Source of the DNA: UBA6115 sp040776985
Lineage (GTDB): Bacteria; Bacillota; Clostridia; Christensenellales; Aristaeellaceae
Reading direction: 5' to 3'
NCBI GenBank assembly: GCA_040776985.1
Contig: JAXGZL010000003.1
Coordinates: 67,785 to 131,784, forward strand
Length of the DNA: 64,000 nt
Under the pieces are notes generated by a model. The model had not been told where the DNA came from. It saw only the letters and a program-made list of their open reading frames with translations, and made no database searches. The translations under genes and the position numbers were made by a program. Shown here one piece after another: positions 46,431-55,275 of the stretch (the first letter of the stretch is position 1; every line of letters starts with the position of its first letter).

Positions 46431-47846
46431 TTGAAGGCTTGGGTTCAAAGGCTGATCAGGCGCATGTGGGCAGTTCCGGGGATATCCGGAGAGGAACTTC
46501 GCAGCCTTTATCAGGAGGCGATCCGGATTGCCTGGCCTGCCGCGCTGGAAGGGCTGCTGATCAGCGTGATCAGCGCTGTGGACACCATGATGGTGGGGGC
46601 CATCAGCCCGGCTGCCATTGCCGCGGTGGGGCTCACCGCCCAGCCCCGCATGATCCTGCTGGTTTTGACCCAGGGGCTTAACATCGGCACCACTGCCCTG
46701 GTAGCCAGGCGGAAGGGGGCGGGCAATGAGAAGGGCGTTATCGCCTGCCTGAACCAGTCCCTGTACATCAGCGCCTTGGTGGGGGTGATGATCACGGTGG
46801 CCGGCTTTTTTCTGGCGGAGCCATTCATGCGCTTTGCCGGGGCCAATGAGGAAACCCTGGGCCTTGCCACCAACTATTTCAAGATCATCTCCCTGGGCTT
46901 TGTGCCCACCAGCATCCACCTGTGCATCTGCGCCGCCTTCAGGGGGCTGGGGAAAACCCGGGTGACCATGTTCACCCATCTGCTGGCCAACCTGACCAAC
47001 CTCCTTTTCAACTTCCTGCTGATTGCTGGCCGGCTGGGCTTCCCAAGGCTGGAGGTCAACGGCGCTGCCATCGCCACGGTGCTGGGCAGCCTGGCTGGCG
47101 CGCTGCTGTCCCTCCATTTTGCCAGGAACCCGGACATGGGATTTGCTTACCGGCTGAGGCGCCCGAAGTTTGACCGTGACACCCTGTCCGGGCTGATCCG
47201 GGTGGGGGGATCCTCGGTGATGGAGGCCAGTTTTCTGCGGATCGGCTTTCTGCTGATCACCAAGATCATCGCCAGCCTGGGCACCCTGTCCCTGGCCGCC
47301 TATCAGATCGTCAGCCAGGTAAGCGCCCTGTCCTTCACCCTGGGGGACGGCATCGCCTCCGCGGGAATCGCCATTGTGGGGATGAGCCTGGGGGCAGGCA
47401 ACAAAGCCCGGGCTAAACAGGCGGTTTATGTGGCCAGGCGGATCTCTGTGATGGTGTCCCTGGCGCTGATGGCGGTGATTATTGTTCTGCGGCGCGGGCT
47501 GGCTTCCCTGTTTACGGCGGACCAGGCGGTGATTGCCGCCGCTTCCACCGGGTTTTTGATTGCCGCTGTCTCCATCCTGCCGCAAAACGGACGGGTGGTG
47601 TATTCCGGCTGCCTGCGGGGGGCGGGGGATGTGCGCTATGTGGCGCTAACCTCCCTTGTCAGCGTGGCCATCCTGCGCCCGCTGCTGACCTGGCTGTTCT
47701 GCTTCCCGCTGGATAGCCTCCTGCCGCAGCTTCACATGAGCGCGACCGGCCCCTGGCTGGCCTTCCTGCTGGATGCGCTGCTGAGGAACTATCTGCTGGC
47801 CAGACGGGTGAAGGGGGAGGCCTGGACGCAGGTGCGGCTGCAATAA
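46431..47846 (+). CDS. MATE family efflux transporter
   Basis: 471 aa from a TTG at 46431, 5 nt after AGGAGGAA; no ATG is better placed. Twelve hydrophobic segments in two homologous halves. First-half motif: AVDTMMVGAISPAAIAAVGL, with PRMILLVLTQGLNIGTTALVAR; second half: LAAYQIVSQVSALSFTLGDGIA with SAGIAIVGMSLGAGN. MATE proteins export cationic drugs or metabolites by Na+ or H+ antiport. Substrate not predictable. The start lies just after a GC-rich hairpin that may isolate it from lepB. Confidence 0.92.
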   Translation: MKAWVQRLIRRMWAVPGISGEELRSLYQEAIRIAWPAALEGLLISVISAVDTMMVGAISPAAIAAVGLTAQPRMILLVLTQGLNIGTTALVARRKGAGNEKGVIACLNQSLYISALVGVMITVAGFFLAEPFMRFAGANEETLGLATNYFKIISLGFVPTSIHLCICAAFRGLGKTRVTMFTHLLANLTNLLFNFLLIAGRLGFPRLEVNGAAIATVLGSLAGALLSLHFARNPDMGFAYRLRRPKFDRDTLSGLIRVGGSSVMEASFLRIGFLLITKIIASLGTLSLAAYQIVSQVSALSFTLGDGIASAGIAIVGMSLGAGNKARAKQAVYVARRISVMVSLALMAVIIVLRRGLASLFTADQAVIAAASTGFLIAAVSILPQNGRVVYSGCLRGAGDVRYVALTSLVSVAILRPLLTWLFCFPLDSLLPQLHMSATGPWLAFLLDALLRNYLLARRVKGEAWTQVRLQ

Positions 47847-47921
47847 TGTTCCGGAACTGGTTTTTTGATGTTTTTTTATTCATCGCATGTCCATATTGGG
47901 CGGACTTGGAGCAATAAGGGC

Positions 47922-47947
47922 AAAGGGCGGATTGACGCCCTTTTTTT
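47922..47947 (+). terminator. Terminator after MATE gene
   Basis: AAAGGGCG / CGCCCTTT hairpin followed by a run of T. It overlaps the promoter of the T-box transcript. Confidence 0.85.
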
Positions 47948-47960
47948 CTCGTGATAGGAT
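47932..47960 (+). promoter_or_regulatory. Promoter of T-box-cstA transcript
   Basis: TTGACG (47932-47937), 17-bp spacer, TAGGAT (47955-47960); the -35 sits within the loop and 3' arm of the preceding terminator. Confidence 0.6.
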
Positions 47961-47966
47961 CCCTGC

Positions 47967-48230
47967 ATATCCAATGCTGTGACGGGAGAACGGCAAGAGG
48001 AGCAGGGTCAAGAGAGCTGCCGGTGGGTGCGAGGCAGTCCCTGAAGTCTTGGCCGACTGGTCCCCGAGCAGGCCGCCCAAAGGCAGCGATGCCCAGTAGA
48101 CCGGCCCGCCTCATCCCCGATAAAGGATGCCCGGGCTGGATGGCCTGGAGCAAAGAGGACTTCCTGGAAGTCAAGCAGAGTAGTACCGCGGGATAACCCG
48201 TCTCTGGCAGTGATGCCGGAGACTTTTTTA
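47967..48230 (+). promoter_or_regulatory. T-box riboswitch leader upstream of cstA
   Basis: Stem I has the AGAA of the specifier loop (47987-47990), the AGAGAGCTGCCGGTGGGTG block at 48011-48029 typical of T-box stem I, and GCTGCC / GGCAGT closing the apical loop. The T-box sequence AGTAGTACCGCGGG is at 48179-48192 and can pair as antiterminator. It precedes a 10-bp terminator (GTCTCTGGCA / TGCCGGAGAC, 48200-48223) with TTTTTT. Candidate specifier codon: CTG (48057-48059, leucine) following GA, opposite AGAA. That codon call is tentative; Thr, Asp or Trp codons overlap it. Confidence 0.88.
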
Positions 48231-48259
48231 TATAGAAGTTTGTAGCAGGAGGAATGTGT

Positions 48260-49945
48260 ATGAACGGATTGACCATGATGTTGATTGCCATTGGCGCGTT
48301 GGGGGCGGCGTATCTGCTCTACGGGCGCTACCTTGCCCGGAAATGGGGCGTTGACCCCCATGCCAAAACACCGGCCTATGAACTGGAGGACGGGGTGGAT
48401 TATGAGCCGGCGGACACGGCGGTTGTGTTTGGCCACCAGTTTGCCTCCATCGCAGGCGCGGGGCCCATCAACGGGCCCATCCAGGCGGCGGTTTTTGGCT
48501 GGGTGCCTGTGCTTCTGTGGGTTTTGCTGGGCACCATCTTTTTTGGCGCGGTGCAGGATTTTTCTGCCATGTACGCCTCGGTCAAGAACAAGGGGCGCAC
48601 CATCGGCTATATCATTGAGGAATACATCGGGAAAACCGGGAAGAAGCTGTTTCTGCTGTTCTGCTGGCTGTTTTGCATTCTGGTGGTCGCCGCCTTTGCG
48701 GATGTGGTGGCCGGCACTTTCAATGGCTTTACGGCGGAAGGCGAAAGGATTGCCGCCAATGGCAGCGTGGCCACCACCAGCGTGGTGTTTATCGCGGAGG
48801 CCATTGCCCTGGGATTTTTGCTTCGCTATGGAAAGCTGAAGAAGTGGACGAACACGGTGATCGCCATTGGTCTTTTGGTGCTGGCGGTGGCCATTGGGCT
48901 GAACGCGCCGATGTTTGTCGCGGCTTCCACCTGGCATATCCTGGTGTTTGTCTATATTTTTGTGGCCAGCATCGTGCCGGTGTGGTCGCTGCTTCAGCCC
49001 CGGGACTATCTGAACAGCTACCTGCTGGTCTTTATGATTGTGGCCAGCGCCGTGGGGATTTTATTCACCAATCCGCAGATCCAGCTGCCGGCCTTTACCG
49101 CCTTTCATGTGGCCGGGGTGGGGAACATGTTCCCGATCCTGTTTGTGACCGTGGCCTGCGGCGCGGTGTCCGGATTTCACAGCCTGGTCTCCTCCGGCAC
49201 CTCCTCCAAGCAGATCAAGAACGAGCGGGACATGCTCCCGGTCTCCTTTGGCGCCATGCTGATGGAGGGCCTGCTGGCGGTGATTGCCCTGATTGCGGTG
49301 GCTTCCTTCGCCACTGGCCAGGCGGCTTCCATGGGATACAACACCCCGGCGCAGGTTTTCTCAGGCGGTGTCGCCCGGTTCCTGGAAGCCCTGGGCATGC
49401 CCCATCAGCTGGTGTTCACGCTGATCAACCTGGCGGTTTCCGCCTTTGCGCTCACCAGCCTGGACAGCGTGGCCCGGGTAGGGCGCCTGTCCTTCCAGGA
49501 GCTGTTTCTGGACGCCTCCATCAAGGATGAGGACATGGGGCCGGTGCGCAGGGTGCTGACCAACAAGTACTTTGCCACCCTCATCACCCTGGGCTTTGGC
49601 TACGCGCTGGCCAAGGTGGGCTACCGCACCATCTGGCCGCTGTTTGGCTACGCCAACCAGCTTCTCAGCGCCCTGTCCCTGGTGGCCTGCGCCGTCTTCC
49701 TGAAGAAGACCAACCGTCAGGGGGCGATGCTCTGGGGCCCGATGGCGATCATGATGGCGATTACCTTTACCGCCCTGGGCATGAAGATTTACAGCTTCAT
49801 CACCGCCATCGCAGCGGGCACCTTCAACCCGGCCACGGATTTGCTGCAGATGGTCTTTGCGGTGCTGCTGACCATTCTGGGCGTGATTGTGGCCCTGCAG
49901 GGAATCGCCAAGCTGACAGAAAAGCATCACACGCAGGCAGCGTAA
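48260..49945 (+). CDS. cstA: Carbon starvation protein CstA family transporter
   Basis: 561 aa from the ATG at 48260, spaced 6 nt from GGAGGA; the ATG at 48254 abuts the RBS. About sixteen hydrophobic segments. Family motifs: FGHQFASIAGAGPINGP in the first third, VQDFSAMYASVKNKGRTIG, and SGFHSLVSSGTSSKQI. CstA-family members carry peptides, amino acids or pyruvate. Control by an uncharged-tRNA-sensing T-box points to an amino-acid or peptide substrate here. Shorter than E. coli CstA (about 700 aa), similar to clostridial homologues. Confidence 0.92.
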   Translation: MNGLTMMLIAIGALGAAYLLYGRYLARKWGVDPHAKTPAYELEDGVDYEPADTAVVFGHQFASIAGAGPINGPIQAAVFGWVPVLLWVLLGTIFFGAVQDFSAMYASVKNKGRTIGYIIEEYIGKTGKKLFLLFCWLFCILVVAAFADVVAGTFNGFTAEGERIAANGSVATTSVVFIAEAIALGFLLRYGKLKKWTNTVIAIGLLVLAVAIGLNAPMFVAASTWHILVFVYIFVASIVPVWSLLQPRDYLNSYLLVFMIVASAVGILFTNPQIQLPAFTAFHVAGVGNMFPILFVTVACGAVSGFHSLVSSGTSSKQIKNERDMLPVSFGAMLMEGLLAVIALIAVASFATGQAASMGYNTPAQVFSGGVARFLEALGMPHQLVFTLINLAVSAFALTSLDSVARVGRLSFQELFLDASIKDEDMGPVRRVLTNKYFATLITLGFGYALAKVGYRTIWPLFGYANQLLSALSLVACAVFLKKTNRQGAMLWGPMAIMMAITFTALGMKIYSFITAIAAGTFNPATDLLQMVFAVLLTILGVIVALQGIAKLTEKHHTQAA

Positions 49946-49956
49946 AACAGGAATAA

Positions 49957-49992
49957 AAAACCGGGGCCTGTCATCATGACAGGCCCCGGTCT
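49957..49992. terminator. Terminator between cstA and recA
   Basis: ACCGGGGCCTGTC / GACAGGCCCCGGT, very strong stem; the minus-strand tail TTTTTTATT serves recA, while the plus-strand tail is only partly T-rich. Confidence 0.85.
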
Positions 49993-50000
49993 GTTGTTGT

Positions 50001-51074
50001 TCAATCCTCTTCCGGAGTGCCCTCGTCCTCACCTTCTGTGTGGGCGGACAGGTTCAGGCTCTCCCGGATCGCCTGCTCGATCTCCTGGGCGATTTCCGGG
50101 TTCTCCACCAGGTATTTCCGGGCGTTTTCCCGGCCCTGGGCGATGCGGATATCCTTGTAGGAGAACCAGGCGCCGGATTTCTGCACCAGGTCCCGCTCCA
50201 CCGCCATGTCAAGGAGGGAGGATTCCTTGCTGATGCCCAGGCCATACAGCAGGTCAAACTCACAGACCCTGAAGGGCGGGGCCACCTTGTTCTTGACCAC
50301 CTTCACCTTGGTGCGGTTGCCGATGACCTCGGTGCCGTTTTTAAGCTGCTCACCCCGGCGCACATCCAGGCGCACGGAGGAATAGAACTTCAGCGCCCTG
50401 CCGCCCGGGGTGACCTCCGGGTTGCCGTACATGACGCCCACCTTTTCACGCAGCTGGTTGATGAACAGAGCCACGGAGTTGGTCTTGCTGACCACGCCGG
50501 CCAGCTTGCGCATGGCCTGGCTCATCATGCGGGCCTGCAGGCCCACAAAGGTGTCGCCCATTTCGCCGTCAATCTCAGCCCGGGGCACCAGGGCAGCCAC
50601 CGAGTCCACCACCACGATGTCAATGGCGCCGGAACGCACCAGCGCTTCGGCGATTTCCAGCGCGTCCTCGCCCGTAGAGGGCTGGCTGACATACAATTCA
50701 TCAATGTTGACCCCCAGGCGCTTGGCATAACTGGGGTCCAGGGCATGCTCCGCGTCAATGAAGGCGGCCAGGCCGCCCATCTTCTGGGCTTCCGCGATGA
50801 TGTGAAGCGCCACCGTGGTTTTACCGGAGGACTCCGGGCCATAGACCTCGATGATGCGGCCCCTGGGGATGCCGCCCACGCCCAGGGCGCTGTCCAGCTC
50901 CAGGGAGCCTGTGGGGATGACCTCCACCTGCAGTTTGGGCTGGCCACCCAGCTTCATCACCGTGCCGCGGCCGAACTGCTTGTCCAGCGCCGCCAGCGCC
51001 CGGTCCAGGGCCTGGGTCTTCTCGTCCTGCTGCGCCCTGGCTGCTGCCTGGGCCTTTGTCTCTTTTGCTGCCAT
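50001..51074 (-). CDS. recA: Recombinase RecA
   Basis: 357 aa. ATP-dependent strand-exchange protein and SOS co-protease. Walker A GPESSGKT at 79-86, Walker B VVVDSVAALVPRAEIDGEMGD (loop L1 included), and loop L2 with NQLREKVGVMYGNPE. The C-terminal acidic tail (EGEDEGTPEED) is present. It follows pgsA by 21 bp, so it is probably read from the rimO-pgsA operon; no SOS box fits in that gap. Confidence 0.97.
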   Translation of the reverse strand: MAAKETKAQAAARAQQDEKTQALDRALAALDKQFGRGTVMKLGGQPKLQVEVIPTGSLELDSALGVGGIPRGRIIEVYGPESSGKTTVALHIIAEAQKMGGLAAFIDAEHALDPSYAKRLGVNIDELYVSQPSTGEDALEIAEALVRSGAIDIVVVDSVAALVPRAEIDGEMGDTFVGLQARMMSQAMRKLAGVVSKTNSVALFINQLREKVGVMYGNPEVTPGGRALKFYSSVRLDVRRGEQLKNGTEVIGNRTKVKVVKNKVAPPFRVCEFDLLYGLGISKESSLLDMAVERDLVQKSGAWFSYKDIRIAQGRENARKYLVENPEIAQEIEQAIRESLNLSAHTEGEDEGTPEED

Positions 51075-51095
51075 TGTTTTTCCTTTCAGTGTCTG

Positions 51096-51629
51096 TTAGT
51101 TGCTCGATTTATGCGGGATGTCCTGCTTGAAAATGGCCCGGCCATTGTAGAAATACTGCGCGCCGCTGATAAGGGTAAGCAGCGCCATCAGGATGGTGAG
51201 TGTCAACGTCAGCCAGTAGGCCACGCCCAGAAGCGCCGCGATGATGCTGAAATACTGGATGTTGGTTTTCAGTTTCCCCAGGTTGCCGGCAGGGATCACA
51301 ATGCCCTCCGCCACCGACACCATCCGCAGGCCGTCCACCGCCAGTTCCCTGGCCGCCACAATGCAGGTGGCCCACCAGAAGTAGTCCCCCCTTGCCAGCA
51401 GGGCAATCATCATGGTGAGGGCCAGGATCTTGTCCGCCACCGGGTCCGCGAACTTGCCGAAATTGGTGACAATGCCCTGTTTCCTGGCGATGTAGCCGTC
51501 AAAAAAGTCTGTCAGGCAGGCGGTGATAAAGAAAATGGCCGCCAGGACATTCAGATTAAGCAAAGTAAACAGCAGGCACAGCGGAATCAGGACCACGCGG
51601 AACAGGGTCAGCTTATTGGGCAGGTTCAT
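51096..51629 (-). CDS. pgsA: CDP-diacylglycerol-glycerol-3-phosphate 3-phosphatidyltransferase
   Basis: 177 aa with four or five hydrophobic segments. The CDP-alcohol phosphotransferase motif D-G-x2-A-R-x8-G-x3-D-x3-D is complete in DGYIARKQGIVTNFGKFADP followed by VAD. It makes phosphatidylglycerol-phosphate for membrane lipids. The start overlaps the 3' end of rimO by 17 bp. Confidence 0.95.
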   Translation of the reverse strand: MNLPNKLTLFRVVLIPLCLLFTLLNLNVLAAIFFITACLTDFFDGYIARKQGIVTNFGKFADPVADKILALTMMIALLARGDYFWWATCIVAARELAVDGLRMVSVAEGIVIPAGNLGKLKTNIQYFSIIAALLGVAYWLTLTLTILMALLTLISGAQYFYNGRAIFKQDIPHKSSN

Positions 51630-52947
51630 TGGCTTTACCTCGGTTCTGTAGTGTTTGGGCCGTCAGGTCATAGGTGGAGGCGGCGGTGATGCTGGCCATC
51701 ACCATGTCGCCTGGCATCAGCTTGTCTTCACTGGTGAGGCGGATGATGCCGTCGCTGTCAGGCGCCTCCCACTGGGAGCGGGCGATGTAGTGCGCGCCTT
51801 CCCGGCCTGTGACCAGCAGCCTTTCCTGGCTGCCGACGCGAAGCTGGTTGCGCTCCAGGCTGATCTGCGCCTGCAGGCGCATCACCCTTTCCAGGCGACT
51901 GGCTTTTACATCCTCCGGCACCTGACCCGGCATCTTCTCAGCCGGGGTGTCCTCCTCCGGGGAGAAGGAAAAGGCTCCCAGCCGGTCAAAGCGCACATCC
52001 GACATAAAGTCGGTCAGCTGCCTGACATCCTCCTCCGTTTCGCCGGGGAAGCCCACAATCACCGTGGTCCTCAGGGCAAAGCCCCTGTCCCGGGCGTACT
52101 GCAGCAGTTGCCGGGTTCTGCCGATATCCCCGCGCCGGTTCATGGCGGCAAGGATCCTGGGGGAGGCGTGCTGCAGGGGCAGGTCCAGGTATTTGCAGAT
52201 GTTGTCGCGGCTGGCCATCAGGTCAATCAGCGTCTCGTCAATTTCATCCGGGTAGCAGTAGAGCACCCGCAGCCAGTCAATGCCTGGTATCTCCGAGGCG
52301 GCTTCCAGCAGCCGGGCCAGGGAGGCGTCCTTCAGGTCCCTGCCGTAGCGGGAGCTGTCCTGGGCGATCAGGATCTGCTCCCGGGCGCCCTTTCGGGCCA
52401 AATCCCGCATTTCATCCAGGATGTCCGCCATCCCCCGGGAGCGGAAGGGGCCCCTGATCCCCGGGATGGCGCAGTAGGCGCAGCGGTTGTCACAGCCCTC
52501 TGCGATGCGCACATAGGCGGAATAAGGCGGCGTGGTCAGCACCCGGCCGCAGGCATTAAAGCCGCTCACCCGCTGGGTGTTGCTGCCGCGCTTTCCAGAC
52601 AGCGCTTCCCTGATCATCCCGGGCAGGGCAGGGTACTGGGAGATGCCTGTCAGCACGTCAATCTCCGGGATGTCTGACAGCAGCTCCTTCTCATAGCGCT
52701 GGGCCAGGCAGCCGGTGACGCACAGCACCTGGCAGCGGCCTGTATTCTTGTGCTCTGCCATCTCAAGGATGGCTTCAATGGATTCCTCCTTGGCGGAGGT
52801 GATAAAGCCACAGGTGTTGACGATGAGCACATCCGCCTTCCCCGGGTCTTTTACAAAACTAAAACCGTCTTTCTGCAGGAAAGACAGCATCTCTTCGGTA
52901 TCCACCCGGTTTTTGACACAGCCCAGGGAAATGACGCCCACCTTCAT
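51613..52947 (-). CDS. rimO: Ribosomal protein S12 methylthiotransferase RimO
   Basis: 444 aa. Methylthiolates an aspartate of S12. N-terminal UPF0004 domain with cysteines in ISLGCVKNRVDTE, NTCGF and CVTGCLAQRY binds the auxiliary cluster. The radical SAM motif is CDNRCAYCAIPGIRG, and a C-terminal TRAM domain ends the protein. First gene of the rimO-pgsA-recA run. Confidence 0.96.
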   Translation of the reverse strand: MKVGVISLGCVKNRVDTEEMLSFLQKDGFSFVKDPGKADVLIVNTCGFITSAKEESIEAILEMAEHKNTGRCQVLCVTGCLAQRYEKELLSDIPEIDVLTGISQYPALPGMIREALSGKRGSNTQRVSGFNACGRVLTTPPYSAYVRIAEGCDNRCAYCAIPGIRGPFRSRGMADILDEMRDLARKGAREQILIAQDSSRYGRDLKDASLARLLEAASEIPGIDWLRVLYCYPDEIDETLIDLMASRDNICKYLDLPLQHASPRILAAMNRRGDIGRTRQLLQYARDRGFALRTTVIVGFPGETEEDVRQLTDFMSDVRFDRLGAFSFSPEEDTPAEKMPGQVPEDVKASRLERVMRLQAQISLERNQLRVGSQERLLVTGREGAHYIARSQWEAPDSDGIIRLTSEDKLMPGDMVMASITAASTYDLTAQTLQNRGKANEPAQ

Positions 52948-53058
52948 CCGCTTCGCCGCTCCGAAAAAATCAATCCGTTCACGCCTGCTATTTTACCATA
53001 GCTTACAGGCTCTCACAAGGGCCGGGGGCAGAAAAAGCGAACAAAAGTTCTGATTTGG

Positions 53059-53101
53059 CGTTTTGGAAGAATGGGCATTTTCACCCGGAGCTCCAGTTCC
53101 C
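53059..53101 (-). repeat. Degenerate fragment of the multi-hairpin element, copy C
   Basis: About 43 bp that align with 5942-5984 of copy A, sharing CGTTTT-GAAGAA, GGGCATTTTC and AGTTCCC with roughly a quarter of positions changed. It begins 1 bp after the flavin reductase stop codon and is in the same sense orientation to that gene as copies A and B are to prx and nrdA. The rest of the element is missing. Confidence 0.6.
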
Positions 53102-53695
53102 TCAGCCCTTCATCCGCCGGCGGATGACCTCCGGCCGGGCGATGGAATAGCCAAAGAAGCCCTCCGGCTGGGTGAGCCCGGTATACTCCCCGTGGCAATA
53201 GGCGATAAGGTCCGCCTTGCTGAAATGGATTTTCCCGGCGTGGTCCATCAGGCTTTCCTGAATGCCCATGCTGATGATCTCCCCGATCAGCAGGGTGTGG
53301 GAGCCCAGGGCCAGGCTTTCCTTCACCGCGCAGGCCAGGTAGGCGGGGCTCCCGTCAATGGCAGGGGCATGGGCCATCCCCCTGGCGGGCGCCGCCTGAA
53401 GGCCGCAGAGGCTGAACTTGTCAAAATCCCGTCCGCTGCGCACGCCGCACAGGTCGCAGGCCTTCATCAGGGGACGGCTCACCAGGTTCACCACAAACTC
53501 ACCGCTTTCCCGGATGATGTCGTGGGAATGGCGCTCCGGCCTTACGGAAATGGACAGCATGGGCGGGTCTGAGTTCACCGTGCCCGTCCAGGCGATGGTG
53601 ATGATGTTGGGGCGGTGATTTTTGCTGGCGCAGGACACCATCACCACCGGTGTGGGGGAGAGCAGGGTGCCCGGCTTCAGGTTCACAAAACTCAT
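53102..53695 (-). CDS. Flavin reductase-like protein (FMN-binding split barrel)
   Basis: 197 aa. The FMN-binding split-barrel pattern is visible: TPVVMVSCASKNHRPNIITI, then TVNSDPPMLSISVRPERHSH and GEFVVNLVSRPLMKACDLCG. Proteins of this type (flavoredoxin-like) bind FMN and pass electrons in anaerobes; some are NAD(P)H:FMN reductases. Several cysteines are concentrated near CDLCGVRSG. Encoded 8 bp after the preceding peptide-binding protein gene, so likely co-transcribed. Confidence 0.85.
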   Translation of the reverse strand: MSFVNLKPGTLLSPTPVVMVSCASKNHRPNIITIAWTGTVNSDPPMLSISVRPERHSHDIIRESGEFVVNLVSRPLMKACDLCGVRSGRDFDKFSLCGLQAAPARGMAHAPAIDGSPAYLACAVKESLALGSHTLLIGEIISMGIQESLMDHAGKIHFSKADLIAYCHGEYTGLTQPEGFFGYSIARPEVIRRRMKG

Positions 53696-53703
53696 TCTTG
53701 TAC

Positions 53704-55275
53704 CTACTGGGCGCTTTCTATGCCGCGCATCACCTCGGGCTCCCGCAGGTCCCTGACGCTGGTGAACATGCGGCGGGTGAGGATGGCGCCGTTGCGGTAA
53801 TACAGGCAGATAAAGGGGACATCCTGGATGAACAGGTCCTGGATGGCGGCCAGCTTTTCCCGGTATTGCTCCCGGCTCATGGCCTTGCGCAGGTCGTTGA
53901 ACAGATCGTCCATGGCCTTGTTCTTATAGCGGGTGTAGTTGCCGGTGTTGCCGCTGATGAGCATAAAGCCGGGGTCCGGGGTGAAGTCCATGTTGAAGCT
54001 GGCCAGACACAGGTCATAGCTGCCCGCCTCCAGCTTTTCCACCGTTTCCTTGAAGGTCATCGGGGTGAGCCGCGCCTCAATGCCCACGGCGGCCAATTGG
54101 GAGACGATCATCCCGGCTGCCCCCAGGCGGGCGCTGTTGTCCTGCTCTTCATACACATAGAAGCGCAGGGACAGCTTCACCAGACTGCCATTGCGCATCA
54201 TGTCCCGGACGCCGTCCTCGTTGGAGTCCGTCCAGCCGGCTTCCTCCAGCAGGCGCCTGGCCTCCTCCGGGTTGTAGATGCCGGCATCATCATTTTCCTT
54301 ATACATCCAGGAGCCCCGGGGGATGGGGGTATCCGTCCGCTGGGCCATGCCCATATAGGTGCTGTCCGCGATGGCGTCCAGGTTCAGGGCCAGGCGGATG
54401 GCCTTGCGCACCTTGATGTCCTCCAGCTCATAGCTGCGGTGGTTCAGCTGCAGGGTTTCCAGCTGCTTGGTGCGATAGTTCATGTGCAGGGAGTTGATGC
54501 CGGAGCGGTATTGCGCCGCCGTCAGCGACCGGGTCAGCACCGCGTCCACCCGGTTGTACTCATAACTGGAGATCAAGTCCCGGTTGGCGGTGTGGAATAT
54601 CACATTGACCTGGGAGATCTTGGGCGGCGTGGTCCACCAGCGGGAGTTGGCGGACAGCCAGAGATAGTCCTTGGGCAAAAACTGCTCCACCACATAGGGG
54701 CCGGTGCCCGGGGGCTGGTCCGCCTGCACCTGGGCGGCGGGGAGGATGGGGAAGTTCATCGCGTACAGAAAGCCGAAATTGCGCCGCGGCGTTTTGATCA
54801 CCACCGTCATGTCCCCGCTGGCGGAGGCATCGGTCACAAAGTATTTCAGGGTGGAGTAGACGCCCTTGTTGGCGCTGGTTTCGTCGTTGGCCAGGCGAAG
54901 GATCTCCTTGATGGTGGCTACCACATCGTTTGCGGTCAGCGGCGTACCGTCATGAAAGGTGACCCCCTCCCGGAGGGAGAACTGCCAGCTGGCTCCGTCA
55001 GCGGAGGGCTCCCAGCGCTCCGCCAGGCAGGGCTGGGGCAGGTAGTCATCGTCCATCTGCACCAGGCCCTCGTAGACCATGGAGGTGAGGGACATAAACT
55101 CCCGCTCCACCGCCATCAAGGGGTTGAGCCGATGGGTGGTGGTGGAGACGATGCCCAGGATCAGGGTTTCCTTTTGCTCCTCCTTAGTGGCTGTTGCGGA
55201 CAGCAGAGGAAACAGCAGGCAGATCGCCAGGCACAGCGCCCTTTGCCATCTGGTCCTGTTCAAAATATATCGCAT
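53704..55275 (-). CDS. ABC transporter substrate-binding protein, family 5 (peptide/nickel type)
   Basis: 523 aa. Signal peptide about 1-29 (RALCLAICLLFPLLSATA). SBP_bac_5 fold: the LAERWEPSADGASWQFSLREGVTFHDG segment (shown in part), LTANDVVATIKE, PGTGPYVVEQF, and RKAIRLALNLDAI. No lipobox, and no permease or ATPase genes beside it, so it is an orphan binding protein. Its first 92 nt, which encode the signal peptide, lie inside the 3' end of the lytic transglycosylase gene in another frame. Confidence 0.87.
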   Translation of the reverse strand: MRYILNRTRWQRALCLAICLLFPLLSATATKEEQKETLILGIVSTTTHRLNPLMAVEREFMSLTSMVYEGLVQMDDDYLPQPCLAERWEPSADGASWQFSLREGVTFHDGTPLTANDVVATIKEILRLANDETSANKGVYSTLKYFVTDASASGDMTVVIKTPRRNFGFLYAMNFPILPAAQVQADQPPGTGPYVVEQFLPKDYLWLSANSRWWTTPPKISQVNVIFHTANRDLISSYEYNRVDAVLTRSLTAAQYRSGINSLHMNYRTKQLETLQLNHRSYELEDIKVRKAIRLALNLDAIADSTYMGMAQRTDTPIPRGSWMYKENDDAGIYNPEEARRLLEEAGWTDSNEDGVRDMMRNGSLVKLSLRFYVYEEQDNSARLGAAGMIVSQLAAVGIEARLTPMTFKETVEKLEAGSYDLCLASFNMDFTPDPGFMLISGNTGNYTRYKNKAMDDLFNDLRKAMSREQYREKLAAIQDLFIQDVPFICLYYRNGAILTRRMFTSVRDLREPEVMRGIESAQ

